Positions 26,923 through 37,200 of a stretch of DNA of 64,000 nucleotides are shown here, in pieces. A model generated the notes under the pieces. That model did not search any database. It saw nothing but the letters and a program-made list of their open reading frames with translations, and was not told where the DNA came from. Numbering within the stretch: the stretch's first letter is position 1; each line of letters starts with the position of its first letter. Made by a program: the position numbers and the translations under genes. The stretch comes from Patiriisocius marinistellae. Its GTDB lineage: Bacteria; Bacteroidota; Bacteroidia; Flavobacteriales; Flavobacteriaceae. The stretch spans positions 310,001 to 374,000 of the forward strand of contig NZ_BKCF01000001.1 of assembly GCF_009014635.1 (NCBI RefSeq), given 5' to 3'.

Positions 26923-27615
26923 ATGAAAACCCTATTACTTACTATAATTTATACAATTTGTGTAATGACTGCCGCATTTCCGCAGGAGGAAAACGCCATA
27001 CAAATAACAGATAAAACTATAATAAAGGATATTGATGGAACACAAATTTCTATCGATGATTTTGTGATTTTGATGGATAGTAAAGAATACAGTATTGAGC
27101 CTAAAAAAGATGCAAATGGAGCTGCATATATTCAAATTGTACAACTCACAAAAAATCAACTTAACAACAATGCTAAAGTTGCTAGCCGCATAGAAGAATT
27201 TACCGGGGGAACACTGCCACCGTTTTATTTATTTGATAGCAATGAAAATGTAATAAGTACTGAAAACACGAAGGGCAAAGTTGTTGTTTTCAATTTCTGG
27301 TTTACCTCTTGCCCTCCTTGTATTCAAGAACTTCCAGAACTCAATGAGGTCTATGAAAAATACAAGAATAACAAAGAGATTGTATTTGCTGCGATTACTT
27401 TTGAGAGAGCGCCTAAAATTGAAAAGTTTTTAAAAAATTATGATTTAAAATACCCCATTGTGCCACAACAAGGTGGTTTTAGTCAAAAAGTATCTCGCGG
27501 GTCTTATCCCACAAACGTAATTGTTAAAAAAGATGGTACTGTACAGGAATATATTTCGGGAGGAATAAAGGGTATTGGGAAACAAATAGAAGCGGCGATT
27601 GAGGCAGCGCTTTAA
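26923..27615 (+). CDS. TlpA-like thiol-disulfide protein, exported
   Basis: The 230-aa protein has an N-terminal signal peptide, a small N-terminal domain (about 25-90) and a thioredoxin-like domain with the redox motif CPPC (Cys130 and Cys133 in FWFTSCPPCIQELPE). The cis-Pro region is SRGSYPTNVIV. This fits periplasmic TlpA/ResA proteins that reduce disulfides, for example in cytochrome c maturation. Its position directly behind hemB (5 nt) is consistent with a heme/cytochrome link, but that is inference. Confidence 0.88.
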   Translation: MKTLLLTIIYTICVMTAAFPQEENAIQITDKTIIKDIDGTQISIDDFVILMDSKEYSIEPKKDANGAAYIQIVQLTKNQLNNNAKVASRIEEFTGGTLPPFYLFDSNENVISTENTKGKVVVFNFWFTSCPPCIQELPELNEVYEKYKNNKEIVFAAITFERAPKIEKFLKNYDLKYPIVPQQGGFSQKVSRGSYPTNVIVKKDGTVQEYISGGIKGIGKQIEAAIEAAL

Positions 27616-27636
27616 ATTTTTTATAACTTCGGAAAT

Positions 27637-28149
27637 ATGAAACAACTACTATTTGTGCTATTGATTAGTATTTCGGGACACATGGTAGCACAGCAAAAAA
27701 CTGTAAAAGGTGCATGGCTCGAAAAATGGGAGAATAGCAAAGATTATCTCATCGCTATTGCCGAAGCAATGCCCCAAGAAAATTATGACTACAGGCCTAC
27801 AGATCGTCAAATGACTTTCAAAGAACAGCTTATTCACATAACAGGAAATATGGACTGGCTAAGTAACTCCTATTTTACTGAAACAGGTTTTGAAAGAATA
27901 AAAAGTGAACTCCCAAAAACAAAAGCCGAAACTATCATAGTAATCAATAAGGCTTTTAACAATGCTAAGTTAATCATAGAAAATACCCCAGATAATACTT
28001 TAACCGAAACGGTAAATTTTTTTTCGGGCCCTAAAAGCAAGATTCAAATTCTCAACTTATTACAAGATCACGTCACACACCATAGAGGACAATTACTCGT
28101 ATATCTTAATTTAAAAAACGTGGAACCACCAGCTTTTGTAGGGTGGTAA
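27637..28149 (+). CDS. Exported DinB family protein
   Basis: The 170-aa protein is a DinB four-helix-bundle type metal protein: TFKEQLIHITGNMDWL supplies one His, and LLQDHVTHHRGQLLVYL supplies the His pair typical of the family's metal site. An N-terminal signal peptide (LLISISGHMVAQQ) suggests export, which differs from cytoplasmic thiol-transferase members such as bacillithiol transferases. A CTTCGGAAAT copy abuts its ATG (27627-27636). The substrate is unknown. Confidence 0.82.
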   Translation: MKQLLFVLLISISGHMVAQQKTVKGAWLEKWENSKDYLIAIAEAMPQENYDYRPTDRQMTFKEQLIHITGNMDWLSNSYFTETGFERIKSELPKTKAETIIVINKAFNNAKLIIENTPDNTLTETVNFFSGPKSKIQILNLLQDHVTHHRGQLLVYLNLKNVEPPAFVGW

Positions 28150-28237
28150 TTATTTAAAAAGTAAATTATTCCCTTTTTAATTTTTCTTTAATACTAGATT
28201 TTGTGCATTTCTAGTAACTTGCCTAAAAATTTTAAGC

Positions 28238-29320
28238 ATGACGCTACTTATCCTTTACGCAGTTCTTTCTATTTTCTTTTCTTTTTTGTGTTCCATTTTA
28301 GAGGCCGCATTATTAAGTTTTACGCCCACATTTATTAAAATGAAAACTGCGGAGGGCAAAGGATATGCAAAAACATTAGCACATTTAAAGAAAAACATAG
28401 ATGCTCCTCTTATTGCTATTTTAACGATTAATACTGTTGCACATACCGTGGGAGCAATACTTGTAGGTGTACAAGCAGAAAGCTTGCCTTATAAGGTAGA
28501 TGTAATGGGTGTTAATATTGTAGGGATTGTTTCGGCAATTATGACAATTTTAATTTTAATAGTTTCTGAAATCATTCCTAAAACCATAGGAGCTACATAC
28601 TGGAAAAGTTTAGGGCCTTTTACTGCAACAGCCCTTAAACTCATAATATTTCCACTAAAATATACAGGAATCTTATGGTTGCTAAACTTGACAACAAAGT
28701 TAATAGGAAAATCTGCACACGTAAGCACCATGAGTCGTGAGGAGTTTATTGCCATTACCGACGCTGCTGAGCAGGAAGGTGTTTTTGAAGAAAATGAAAG
28801 TGCTGTAATTAGAAATTTACTAGTCTTTAAATCTATTTTGGCTAAAGATATTATGACACCATTTCCAGTAGTTGAGACAGCAAGTGAAGCACTTTCATTA
28901 GAAGATTTTCATGAAACTCATAAAAATTTACGCTTCTCTAGAATTCCCGTTTATAAAGATAAAAGTCATAATATTTCGGGTTTTGTTTTAAAAGATCAAA
29001 TATTAGAAGAAATAATTGAGGAGCGAGGAAACAAAACACTTGGTGACATTAAACGTGAGATTACAGTTGTTGCAGATGACAAGCCTATTCCAGAAATGTT
29101 TGATACTTTTATTCAACAACGTATGCATATAGCACTCGTTGTAGATGATTTTGGCAATACAATTGGCGTTGTTACAATGGAAGATATTATTGAAACCCTG
29201 TTAGGCTTAGAGATTATGGATGAGAGTGATGCCATAGAAGATATGCAAGCTCAAGCTAGAAAAAATTGGGAAAGACGAGCTAAACGTATGGGTATTCATC
29301 TACAAAAAGAAGAAGAATAG
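28238..29320 (+). CDS. CNNM/DUF21-CBS hemolysin-like membrane protein
   Basis: The 360-aa protein has an N-terminal DUF21 membrane domain (three to four helices, LCSILEAALLSFTPTFIK at the start and IVSEIIPKTIGATYW), then a CBS pair (about residues 200-335; DIMTPFPVV, RFSRIPVYKDKSHNISGFV, GVVTMEDIIETLLG). Such proteins are linked to Mg2+/Co2+ transport. It lacks the C-terminal CorC/HlyC transporter-associated domain of longer relatives and ends in a basic tail. It converges tail to tail with the hybrid kinase gene with a 1-nt gap. Confidence 0.88.
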   Translation: MTLLILYAVLSIFFSFLCSILEAALLSFTPTFIKMKTAEGKGYAKTLAHLKKNIDAPLIAILTINTVAHTVGAILVGVQAESLPYKVDVMGVNIVGIVSAIMTILILIVSEIIPKTIGATYWKSLGPFTATALKLIIFPLKYTGILWLLNLTTKLIGKSAHVSTMSREEFIAITDAAEQEGVFEENESAVIRNLLVFKSILAKDIMTPFPVVETASEALSLEDFHETHKNLRFSRIPVYKDKSHNISGFVLKDQILEEIIEERGNKTLGDIKREITVVADDKPIPEMFDTFIQQRMHIALVVDDFGNTIGVVTMEDIIETLLGLEIMDESDAIEDMQAQARKNWERRAKRMGIHLQKEEE

Positions 29321-29321
29321 T

Positions 29322-31538
29322 TTAAATATCTTGAGCGCTTGTGCTTAAGTGTTTCAAAATTGTTGTTAAAAATTGTGATACATCGTAGGGTTTAAGGATT
29401 ATATCATTCATACCAGAATCCATAATCTTTTTTCTCATTTCATCAACCTCAACAGCCGTAAGAGCTATTATAGGAATTTGTTTGTTAAAAACTCTTATTG
29501 CCGTTGTTGCCTCAACACCATCTACATTAGGCATATGAACATCCATTAAAACGAGGTTGAAATGATTGTTCTTAACCTTATCAATAGCTTGCGCTCCGTC
29601 ATCTGCCAAAGTGCATTTAAAATGGCGTGATTCTAATATTTTCTGAGTTACCTTTTGATTAATTTTATTGTCATCAACAATTAAAATCCGAACGTTTTCA
29701 AATGTATTAAGAGGCACATTTTCTTCTTCAAATTCAGCTTCAACTTCATTAAGATTTGCTGGTTTATAATCAATAGTAAAAGTAAATTTTGAACCCTTCC
29801 CCTCTTCACTTTCTAAATGTATGTCACTATTATGTAATGCTAATAATTTTTTTACAATTGGTAAGCCAAGCCCAGTTCCTTGATAATTATAATTTTTATT
29901 TTCAACTTGAGTAAACTCTTCAAAAATAGTTTCTTGTTTTTCTTTTGGAATTCCTATTCCATCATCAATTATAGAAAAAATAATGCTATAGGTTCCATCT
30001 TTTTTTATCTGCTTCACCCCTATTTTAATGTCAATGGTACCACTTTCATTAAATTTTACCGCATTGCCTACGATGTTCATTAAAATTTGAGACAAACGCA
30101 CTGAGTCTCCTATTAGTTTATCTGGTACATTTCCGTCAATGTTAAGGTGTAAAACATTTTTATTCTGTTCTAACCTATAGGCAAACGAAGAGGTTATATT
30201 TTTCAGTAAAACATTTAAACTAAAATTAGTCTTTTCTAATTTAATTCCATTTGCATCTGCTTTATTCAGCATGAGAACATCATTAATTAATGCTAATAAA
30301 TAATCTGCCGAAAATTTTAATGACTTTAAATCATCTTTATGTTCTCCCAGCTTTTCATCTTCTAACAAAATAGATGACAAACCTATAACTCCATACAATG
30401 GGGTCCGCAACTCATGACTAATTGTTGAAAAAAATTGTGTCTTAGATTTTGATAATCGCTCTGCTTCATCTTTAGCAAATTGAAGCTCTTTGTTTTTAGT
30501 GTTTAAGCTTTTTAAATAGTTTTTTCTATTACGAAATAACAAAACAATAATTAATAATCCCGCCAATAAAACACTACTAATTATAATATACACCGTTGTC
30601 TCATTTCTTACCTTAAAATCAAGGTCGTCAGTATATATTTCTTTTTCTTTTGCAGTTTCTATATTGTTTTGATATTTTTCAATCTCAAATTTTGCACTTA
30701 TCTCACGAACTTTCTGTTCATTAGCTATCTTTTGTAATGCTACATTAAAATCTTTTTCTTTTTTTAAACTAGCAATAGCTGCCACCATATTATCATCAGC
30801 TTCAAAAGCCTTTGAAAGATATCTTTGTGCAATAATTGCCTCATCAAGTAACGATGCATTTTCTGAAATTTGAGCTTGTTTTAAAAGTTCTTCAATAGCC
30901 TTACTATAGTCCCCTTTTTGATAATGATACCTACCCCAAAGCGTATTCAAATTAATGGTATTGAGTATGTCTGTTGAGTCTTTTTCGACTATTTTTTCAG
31001 CTTTCGTCAAATACTCAAAAGCTTCATCGGGGTCATTAAGCTCAATTTTTGTCCAAGCAAGGTTAATGTAATTTTTAAGTAATTCTTTTTCTTCACGAAG
31101 ACCGCGTATATTAAGTTCAAGGCTTTTCTCAAAATTTTCAATTGCCATATTAAGATCACCACCTGTATCCATAAACATATGACCTATATTACTATAGACT
31201 TCGGCAATAAATGTATCCTGTTCCGTTTTTTTTGCAAACTCAAGAGCTTGCATATAATTTTCAAGACTATTTACAGTATCTCTTAAAGTTAAATACGTTG
31301 AGCCTAACCCAGAGTAGCCGTAAGACGTGTAATAGTTGTCATTTTGCTTCTTTGCAATATGTATTAAGTATTTACTTGAAGCTATAGCATTTGTAAAATC
31401 ATTTGCATATAGAAAATCAAATGATTGCCTTTGAAGAGTTTCAAGGCTATCTTTTGATATTTCTTGATTTTGAGATACACTAAAAAAAGAAGTTAGTGCA
31501 ATAACAATAGTCAAAAAAAGCCTTTGTTTTTGATACAT
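29322..31538 (-). CDS. TPR hybrid histidine kinase/response regulator
   Basis: The 738-aa protein has a signal peptide, about six TPR-like repeats (to about 290), one transmembrane helix (about 313-334) and a coiled linker. The HisKA domain follows with phosphoacceptor His in FFSTISHELRTPLYG (about 365-379), then HATPase (DDGIGIPKEK; QGTGLGLPIVKKLL). The C-terminal receiver (from about 616, ILIVDDN, phosphoacceptor Asp in VLMDVHMP) has no output domain. The signal is probably sensed by TPRs in the periplasm and passed to an unlinked regulator. A -7 element TAAGTTTG lies at 31559-31566 on the minus strand. Confidence 0.9.
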   Translation of the reverse strand: MYQKQRLFLTIVIALTSFFSVSQNQEISKDSLETLQRQSFDFLYANDFTNAIASSKYLIHIAKKQNDNYYTSYGYSGLGSTYLTLRDTVNSLENYMQALEFAKKTEQDTFIAEVYSNIGHMFMDTGGDLNMAIENFEKSLELNIRGLREEKELLKNYINLAWTKIELNDPDEAFEYLTKAEKIVEKDSTDILNTINLNTLWGRYHYQKGDYSKAIEELLKQAQISENASLLDEAIIAQRYLSKAFEADDNMVAAIASLKKEKDFNVALQKIANEQKVREISAKFEIEKYQNNIETAKEKEIYTDDLDFKVRNETTVYIIISSVLLAGLLIIVLLFRNRKNYLKSLNTKNKELQFAKDEAERLSKSKTQFFSTISHELRTPLYGVIGLSSILLEDEKLGEHKDDLKSLKFSADYLLALINDVLMLNKADANGIKLEKTNFSLNVLLKNITSSFAYRLEQNKNVLHLNIDGNVPDKLIGDSVRLSQILMNIVGNAVKFNESGTIDIKIGVKQIKKDGTYSIIFSIIDDGIGIPKEKQETIFEEFTQVENKNYNYQGTGLGLPIVKKLLALHNSDIHLESEEGKGSKFTFTIDYKPANLNEVEAEFEEENVPLNTFENVRILIVDDNKINQKVTQKILESRHFKCTLADDGAQAIDKVKNNHFNLVLMDVHMPNVDGVEATTAIRVFNKQIPIIALTAVEVDEMRKKIMDSGMNDIILKPYDVSQFLTTILKHLSTSAQDI

Positions 31539-31558
31539 TTGTGAGGATATTTATGTAA

Positions 31559-31566
31559 CAAACTTA
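31559..31566 (-). promoter_or_regulatory. -7 promoter element TAAGTTTG
   Basis: The minus strand reads TAAGTTTG, 21 nt before the hybrid kinase ATG. No -33 TTG is evident. Confidence 0.4.
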
Positions 31567-31634
31567 TGAAAATATACCTTAGGAAAAAATATAATAGGTT
31601 TCCTAAGGGTGTTAATCTAAACTTAATTTTAGAT

Positions 31635-31642
31635 TATATTTG
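31635..31642 (+). promoter_or_regulatory. -7 promoter element TATATTTG before ogt
   Basis: TATATTTG ends 2 nt before the first of two adjacent ATG codons (31644, 31647). If functional, transcription would start at about 31646-31649, giving a nearly leaderless ogt mRNA. Confidence 0.4.
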
Positions 31643-31643
31643 T

Positions 31644-32138
31644 ATGATGAACACCCTACTCTTACAAACCCCATTAGGTATTTTATCCATTGCTGGAGAT
31701 GACCAAGGTTTACAAAAAGTATTGTTTTTAGAAGAAAAAAATGGTGCTACTACTTCGGAAATATTAACAATGGAAATTCCCCTTGTCTTAAAGAAAACAG
31801 CGCAACAGCTAAAAGAATATTTTAACGGTTCCCGAAATAGTTTTGATATTCTCTTAAATCCTCAAGGGACTACATTTCAGAAAAAAGTATGGGAAGAGTT
31901 ATCAAATATTCCTTATGGAAAAACATGCTCATATCAAAAAATGGCTAATAACCTTGGAGACCCAAAAGTGATTAGAGCAGCTGCCTCTGCAAATGGCAAA
32001 AATCCTATTTCTATTATAATTCCTTGCCACAGAGTAATAGGCAGTGATGGGTCATTAACTGGATACGCAGGAGGGCTTCATAGAAAAAAATGGTTGCTAG
32101 AACACGAAAGTCCTGTAACACAAGGTGCTTTATTTTAA
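31644..32138 (+). CDS. ogt: Methylated-DNA-protein-cysteine methyltransferase
   Basis: Started at MMNTLLLQTP (or the second Met) the protein has about 164 aa, the normal Ogt size; the longer frame adds a non-conserved basic stretch. It transfers methyl from O6-methylguanine in DNA to its own cysteine, Cys128 in IIPCHRVIG. Other family motifs are VWEELSNIPYGKT and the C-terminal GYAGGLHRKKWLLEHE. It carries CTTCGGAAAT (31753-31762) in the poorly conserved N-terminal domain. Confidence 0.93.
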   Translation: MMNTLLLQTPLGILSIAGDDQGLQKVLFLEEKNGATTSEILTMEIPLVLKKTAQQLKEYFNGSRNSFDILLNPQGTTFQKKVWEELSNIPYGKTCSYQKMANNLGDPKVIRAAASANGKNPISIIIPCHRVIGSDGSLTGYAGGLHRKKWLLEHESPVTQGALF

Positions 32139-32190
32139 AATTTGTAACAAGTATTACCATTACAAAACCAATATCTAAAGTCTACTAAAA

Positions 32191-33327
32191 ATGAAGAAAA
32201 AATTGAGTTATCTCATTGGCACACTAATACTTTTGATCGCACTGGCCTATATTACAGATTACGACTATATTTTAAAAGGAGTGCGAGTGGTGTACCTTAC
32301 AGGACACACATCAGCATATATTGACGACGCAAAACATTTTGAAAACGATACTATTTCTGCATCGTCGCAACCACAAATGTGGAAAACACATCATAATTAT
32401 AATACAGCATCACCTACTCCAGCGCTTACTAAAATCAATAATGATCTTGGAACTATAGCTTTTGTTATTATCAAAAACGATAGCATTTGGTATGAAAATT
32501 ATGCAGACGGGTATTCTGCAACTTCACAAACAAACTCCTTTTCCATGGCAAAAAGTATTACAACGGCACTTTTAGGAAAAGCAATAAAAGATGGTTTTAT
32601 TTCATCGCTAAACCAGCCAGTGCGTGATTTTTACCCATCTTTTGAAAATCAAAAAATGACCGTAGGCGATTTATCCTCCATGTCCTCTGGGCTTAATTGG
32701 GAAGAATCTTACACAAGCCCTTTTAGCGTGACGGCCCGCTCCTATTATGATGATAATCTAGCCAAAACTATCCTTGGATTAAAAGTGACTGAAACTCCTG
32801 GACAATCATTTAAATATTTAAGTGGAAATACCCAACTTTTAGGAATGGTTATTCAAAAGGCTACTGGAAAACCTATTGCGCAATACTTGCAAGAAAGTTT
32901 TTACGAGCCTATGGGTTTTGAACAGGCAGCAACATGGCAAGTTGATGATGCTGAAAATAGATTAGCAAAAACCTACTGCTGCATTGCTAGTAACGCCAGG
33001 GATTTTGCACGATTTGGAAAACTTTTTAAAGACTTCGGAAATTTTAATGGGGAACAACTTCTTGATTCATCATTTGTAGCAAAAGCCATTAAAGCGCGTT
33101 TCGCTGATAGTCCAGAATATGGTTATGGCTTTTGGTTAAGTAATCACATGGACAAAGACATCTTTGTAATGCGAGGAATTTTAGGACAGTATGTAATAAC
33201 AATTCCAGAAGACAACCTCATCATTGTGAGACTAGGGCATCAAAGAGGTACTCGTTCTGACAGACCCTTTAGTGATGATTTTTATGTATATGTGGAAGAG
33301 GTTTATAAAATGCTGGAAGCAAATTAG
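32191..33327 (+). CDS. Beta-lactamase-family serine hydrolase
   Basis: The 378-aa protein has an N-terminal signal anchor (about 4-22) and a class-C beta-lactamase-like domain. The SxxK motif is S118-M-A-K121 in NSFSMAKSITTALLG, and a YxSGN-type second motif is in FKYLSGNTQLLG. A C-terminal GHQRG segment may be the third motif. Such proteins are mostly esterases or peptidases rather than drug-resistance enzymes. It acts in the periplasm or at the membrane. It contains one CTTCGGAAAT copy (33033-33042), translated in DFGNF. Confidence 0.88.
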   Translation: MKKKLSYLIGTLILLIALAYITDYDYILKGVRVVYLTGHTSAYIDDAKHFENDTISASSQPQMWKTHHNYNTASPTPALTKINNDLGTIAFVIIKNDSIWYENYADGYSATSQTNSFSMAKSITTALLGKAIKDGFISSLNQPVRDFYPSFENQKMTVGDLSSMSSGLNWEESYTSPFSVTARSYYDDNLAKTILGLKVTETPGQSFKYLSGNTQLLGMVIQKATGKPIAQYLQESFYEPMGFEQAATWQVDDAENRLAKTYCCIASNARDFARFGKLFKDFGNFNGEQLLDSSFVAKAIKARFADSPEYGYGFWLSNHMDKDIFVMRGILGQYVITIPEDNLIIVRLGHQRGTRSDRPFSDDFYVYVEEVYKMLEAN

Positions 33328-33429
33328 ACCTAAAATTAGAAATGATTAATTATAGTGTAATTTTCAAACTAATGATATCTCATTAATTTTATGTAGTTTT
33401 AAAAAGACTCCCCGTCATACAAACTATCT

Positions 33430-34143
33430 ATGCTTAAGCGAATAAACCTTGAACATATCCTTTTCTTGGATATTGAAACAGTACCTCAATTTGAACATTT
33501 TGACAACCTTGATGAAACCACAAAACAACTATGGGAGTTGAAAACAAAATACCAACGAAAAGATGATTTTACCCCTGAGGAGTTTTACGATCGTGCAGGA
33601 ATCTGGGCAGAATTTGGAAAAATTGTGTGCATTTCAGTAGGTTACTTTAAGATAACGGGAGAAACTCGAAATTTTAGAACTACTTCATTTTATGGTGATG
33701 AACATCAAATTCTTTCTGACTTTAAAACACTGCTTTCCACACATTTTAACAAATCGCAACATGTACTATGCGCTCACAACGGTAAAGAATTTGACTTTCC
33801 GTATATCGCTAGACGCATGATTATTCATGGAATTGACTTACCGTTTAAGCTTAATTTATTTGGCAAAAAACCTTGGGAAGTACCACATCTAGATACGTTA
33901 GAGTTATGGAAATTTGGCGATTATAAGACCTTTACTTCACTTAAATTGATGGCACACGTACTCGGCATCCCTTCGCCTAAAGATGATATTGATGGAAGCG
34001 AAGTGCGAAACACATATTATGTTGATAAAGACATTGATCGCATTGTTATATATTGTGAAAAAGACACAGTTACAGTGGCGCAAATAGTTTTAAAGCTTAG
34101 AAATGAAACATTGCTATCAAGTACTGAAATTCTTTCTGTGTAA
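33430..34143 (+). CDS. PolB-like 3'-5' exonuclease
   Basis: The 237-aa protein has the three DEDD exonuclease motifs: Exo I FLDIETVPQ, Exo II AHNGKEFDFPYI and Exo III IVIYCEKDTVTVAQ. This is the ribonuclease-H-like 3'-5' exonuclease domain of B-family polymerases without the polymerase. The usual annotation is predicted 3'-5' exonuclease. It would act on single-stranded nucleic acid in repair or RNA turnover. It is monocistronic and followed by an inverted CTTCGGAAAT pair and a bidirectional terminator. Confidence 0.88.
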   Translation: MLKRINLEHILFLDIETVPQFEHFDNLDETTKQLWELKTKYQRKDDFTPEEFYDRAGIWAEFGKIVCISVGYFKITGETRNFRTTSFYGDEHQILSDFKTLLSTHFNKSQHVLCAHNGKEFDFPYIARRMIIHGIDLPFKLNLFGKKPWEVPHLDTLELWKFGDYKTFTSLKLMAHVLGIPSPKDDIDGSEVRNTYYVDKDIDRIVIYCEKDTVTVAQIVLKLRNETLLSSTEILSV

Positions 34144-34151
34144 TTTTTATG

Positions 34152-34224
34152 CTTCGGAAATTTGACAGGCCTTAAAAAAATTAATATTTCAGAATAGAAA
34201 ATAATCAACATTACATTTCCGAAG
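34152..34224. repeat. Inverted pair of CTTCGGAAAT words
   Basis: CTTCGGAAAT (34152-34161) and its reverse complement (34215-34224) are 53 nt apart in the short spacer between convergent genes, right after the exonuclease stop. They could pair in the transcript as a terminator stem. Confidence 0.7.
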
Positions 34225-34242
34225 AAAAAAGTTTAAAAAAAA

Positions 34243-34270
34243 AGCCCGATTCGTAATGAACCGGGCTTTT
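34243..34270. terminator. Bidirectional terminator
   Basis: AAGCCCG pairs with CGGGCTT, and TTC pairs with GAA inside. An A-run precedes and TTTT follows, so it can stop transcription from both convergent genes (exonuclease on plus, peptidase on minus). Confidence 0.8.
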
Positions 34271-34285
34271 AACTTAAACTAAAAC

Positions 34286-37200
34286 TTACTCTTTAACAAA
34301 GCGCTCAATAAATTGGTTACGCTCAGTATTTACTTGAAGTACATATACTCCACTACTCAAGTTAGTAACATTAATAGTGTTTGTAAAGTCACCTTTTAAT
34401 ACTACTTGTCCTTGAATATTATAGACCACAAAGTCAATTGCAGTTGTTCCTTGAAGCGCAATATTTAACTCAGAACCTGATACTGGATTAGGATAAATTT
34501 TGAAAGCCCCAGATACTGGTGGACCATCTATTGCATTGTTACCTGTTGCTTGTGTGCTATTTGAATTTTGTGTTCCACAAGCTCCTATGTTAGTCCAGCT
34601 AGATGCTGCACGCTCATATAAAAAGCCGTTGTATGTTACACGGTCTCCTACGCTATAACTTGTGCTACTATTATAAGCTGGTACTCCTGCACATTGATCA
34701 ACTGAACTTGCAATACGTACATTATCAATAGCAATATCTGCCTGCCATGTCGCACCAGTTAATCTATTGAAACGTAATTGAATTGTACCACCAGCATAGG
34801 CTGCAAGACTTACAGTTTCCTCTAACCAAGTATTTCCTTGATTGCCTGTTTTGTTCCATAATGTCGTCCAGGTTGCACCATTATCGCTACTTGCTTGTAA
34901 AGCAATACTCCCCATATCTGACGCTCCATACATATGGTAGTTGAATGTAAAAAATGCTTGAGATACTGTGCCTAAATCTATACAAGGAGAATTTAAAATC
35001 GCTCGTTTATTAGGGTATCCTGTACCATTTCCAGATGCTTCTACATACATATAAAATGATCCGGCAGCTCCACCTGAAGGACCTGTTCCAGATGAAGGTG
35101 TTCCAGCAGAATCACGTGTCCAGTCTATATCATCTGCACTACTTTGAGTCCAAGCTCCTAAGCCGTTTTCAAAACTCTCCGTGTATGGGAAAGATGAAAT
35201 TCCGTTAGTACAACCTCCTGATGAACCTCCAGCTGTTGTAACATTAACAGTATTACTATATCCTGAAACATTACCCGCAGCATCCTTTGCACGAACTCTA
35301 AATTGATACGCAGTTGCAGCAGTCAATCCAGTAATATTGGCAGATGTCCCTGTAACTGTTCCTAAATTAGAGGTTCCTTGATAAACATCATATCCTGTAA
35401 CACCCGTATTATCTGTTGAAGCATTCCAGCTTAATGTTACTGAAGTTTCGGCAACATTAGATGCTGATAAACTTGTAGGTACGCTTGGTGCTTGTGTATC
35501 TGCAGTAGCGTTACTAATTACAACCGTGTAATCTTCTACTTCACCATATGTAAATGCTTGACAAGATGTAGGGATCGCATTATATTGCATTGAAACACGC
35601 ATACGAGTAGCTCCATTTGTAGCACTTGCTGGCACTGTAAATGTACCGCTATTAGGAGTATCTTTTGATGGGGCTTTAGACCAAACTTGTTCTCCGCTGT
35701 CTGTAAAATCTCCATCTGCATTATAGTCAATCCAAACTGAATACGCTTCATCATAAACAGTTCCTGTCCACGTAGGCGTTACAGTAATAGTTTGTGCTTC
35801 TCCTTTAGCAAGTGTTGTAGAAAGGTTTGTAAAATCTGAATAAAACTGAGCTCCAGAAGCATTGTTTATTGTGTTTAATTGAACACGACTTATATACTCA
35901 TCATTTGTATTTGTACTTGCAGAATCACAATAATTTGTACCTCCACCACCACCTGCAGTAGTTGTTACAGACACTGTATTACTAAAACCAGAAACATTCC
36001 CTGCGGCATCCTTTGCACGAACTCTAAACTGGTATGCAGTATTTGCAGTTAATCCTGTTACATTAGAAGAAGTTCCTGCAACCGTTCCAAGAACAGTGTT
36101 TCCTTGATAAATATCATATCCTACAACTCCTATGTTATCTGTAGAAGCATTCCAGTTTAATGTTAATGAAGTACTCGCAACATTTGAAGCTACTAAAGAT
36201 GTAGGGTTTGAAGGTGCTTGATTATCTGCAACAGCATTACCAAGTCCTGTAATTACTAGGCTAAAATTTTGACTTCCACTACTTAATGAACCTTTATGAG
36301 TTACTGTTATTGTATAAGTCCCTGAAGCGTTAGCTACATCAACACGCTCATAATTATCTTTTGTATTATCACCTTTTCCATTAGTAGTAACTCCAGTTAA
36401 TCTCCATGGGCTAAAAGTAGTTCCTCCTTTAGTAACTCTAACGTCTAAGTCATTAACTAAGGCTGGAGTTCCTGAATTTGTACCATTATTTACAGAACCT
36501 GCTATATCTGTCCAAGAGATAGATGCTAATAAATCATTTACACCATCAGAATCAACTGTTACTGAATATGTTTGTCCAGAGTTTAGTGTTATTTCTTCAA
36601 TTTTTGAATCGCTTCCGTTCGTTGAAATTACTTGTGCTGCTCTTTTAGCATTCATTAATCCCCAACCATAAACTGCATCAGGACCATTAGGTCCGGCATC
36701 ATCTGCTGTGTGTAATGCTATTCCTTTTAACGTTGCAGAACGCATGAAGTTTCCGTTAACATTATTATAATGTTGTTGTAATAAGAGTAATGAACCTGCA
36801 ACATTAGGTGAAGCCATTGATGTTCCTGTAATGCTAGCATATGCTGTATTACTACTCTCGTAAGTTGAATAAACTGAGGTTCCATTTCCTGTAATATCTG
36901 GTTTAATACGGTAATCATCTGTTGGTCCCTCACTACTTGAGCTATTAATTGAAACGCTTATTAAATCTCCATTATTAGCAATATTAGCATCTTGCGCATT
37001 TGCAACAACCATGTTATTTTTTGAAGTAGAATGCCCAGTCAATTTATCATAAGATGAGTTTCCAGCTAAAGGATTACCATTATATGAGTTTTGGTTTCCA
37101 TCATTACCCGCAGCTACAACCATTAAATAATAAGGTGCATTATACATGACGTTGTCCCAGTCTCTTGAATCTTGTATGTAAGCACCAAAGTATTGGTCTG

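Noticed and set aside
32191-33327. Antibiotic-resistance beta-lactamase
   Set aside because: The motifs place it in the broad serine-hydrolase/esterase group; nothing points to drug hydrolysis.
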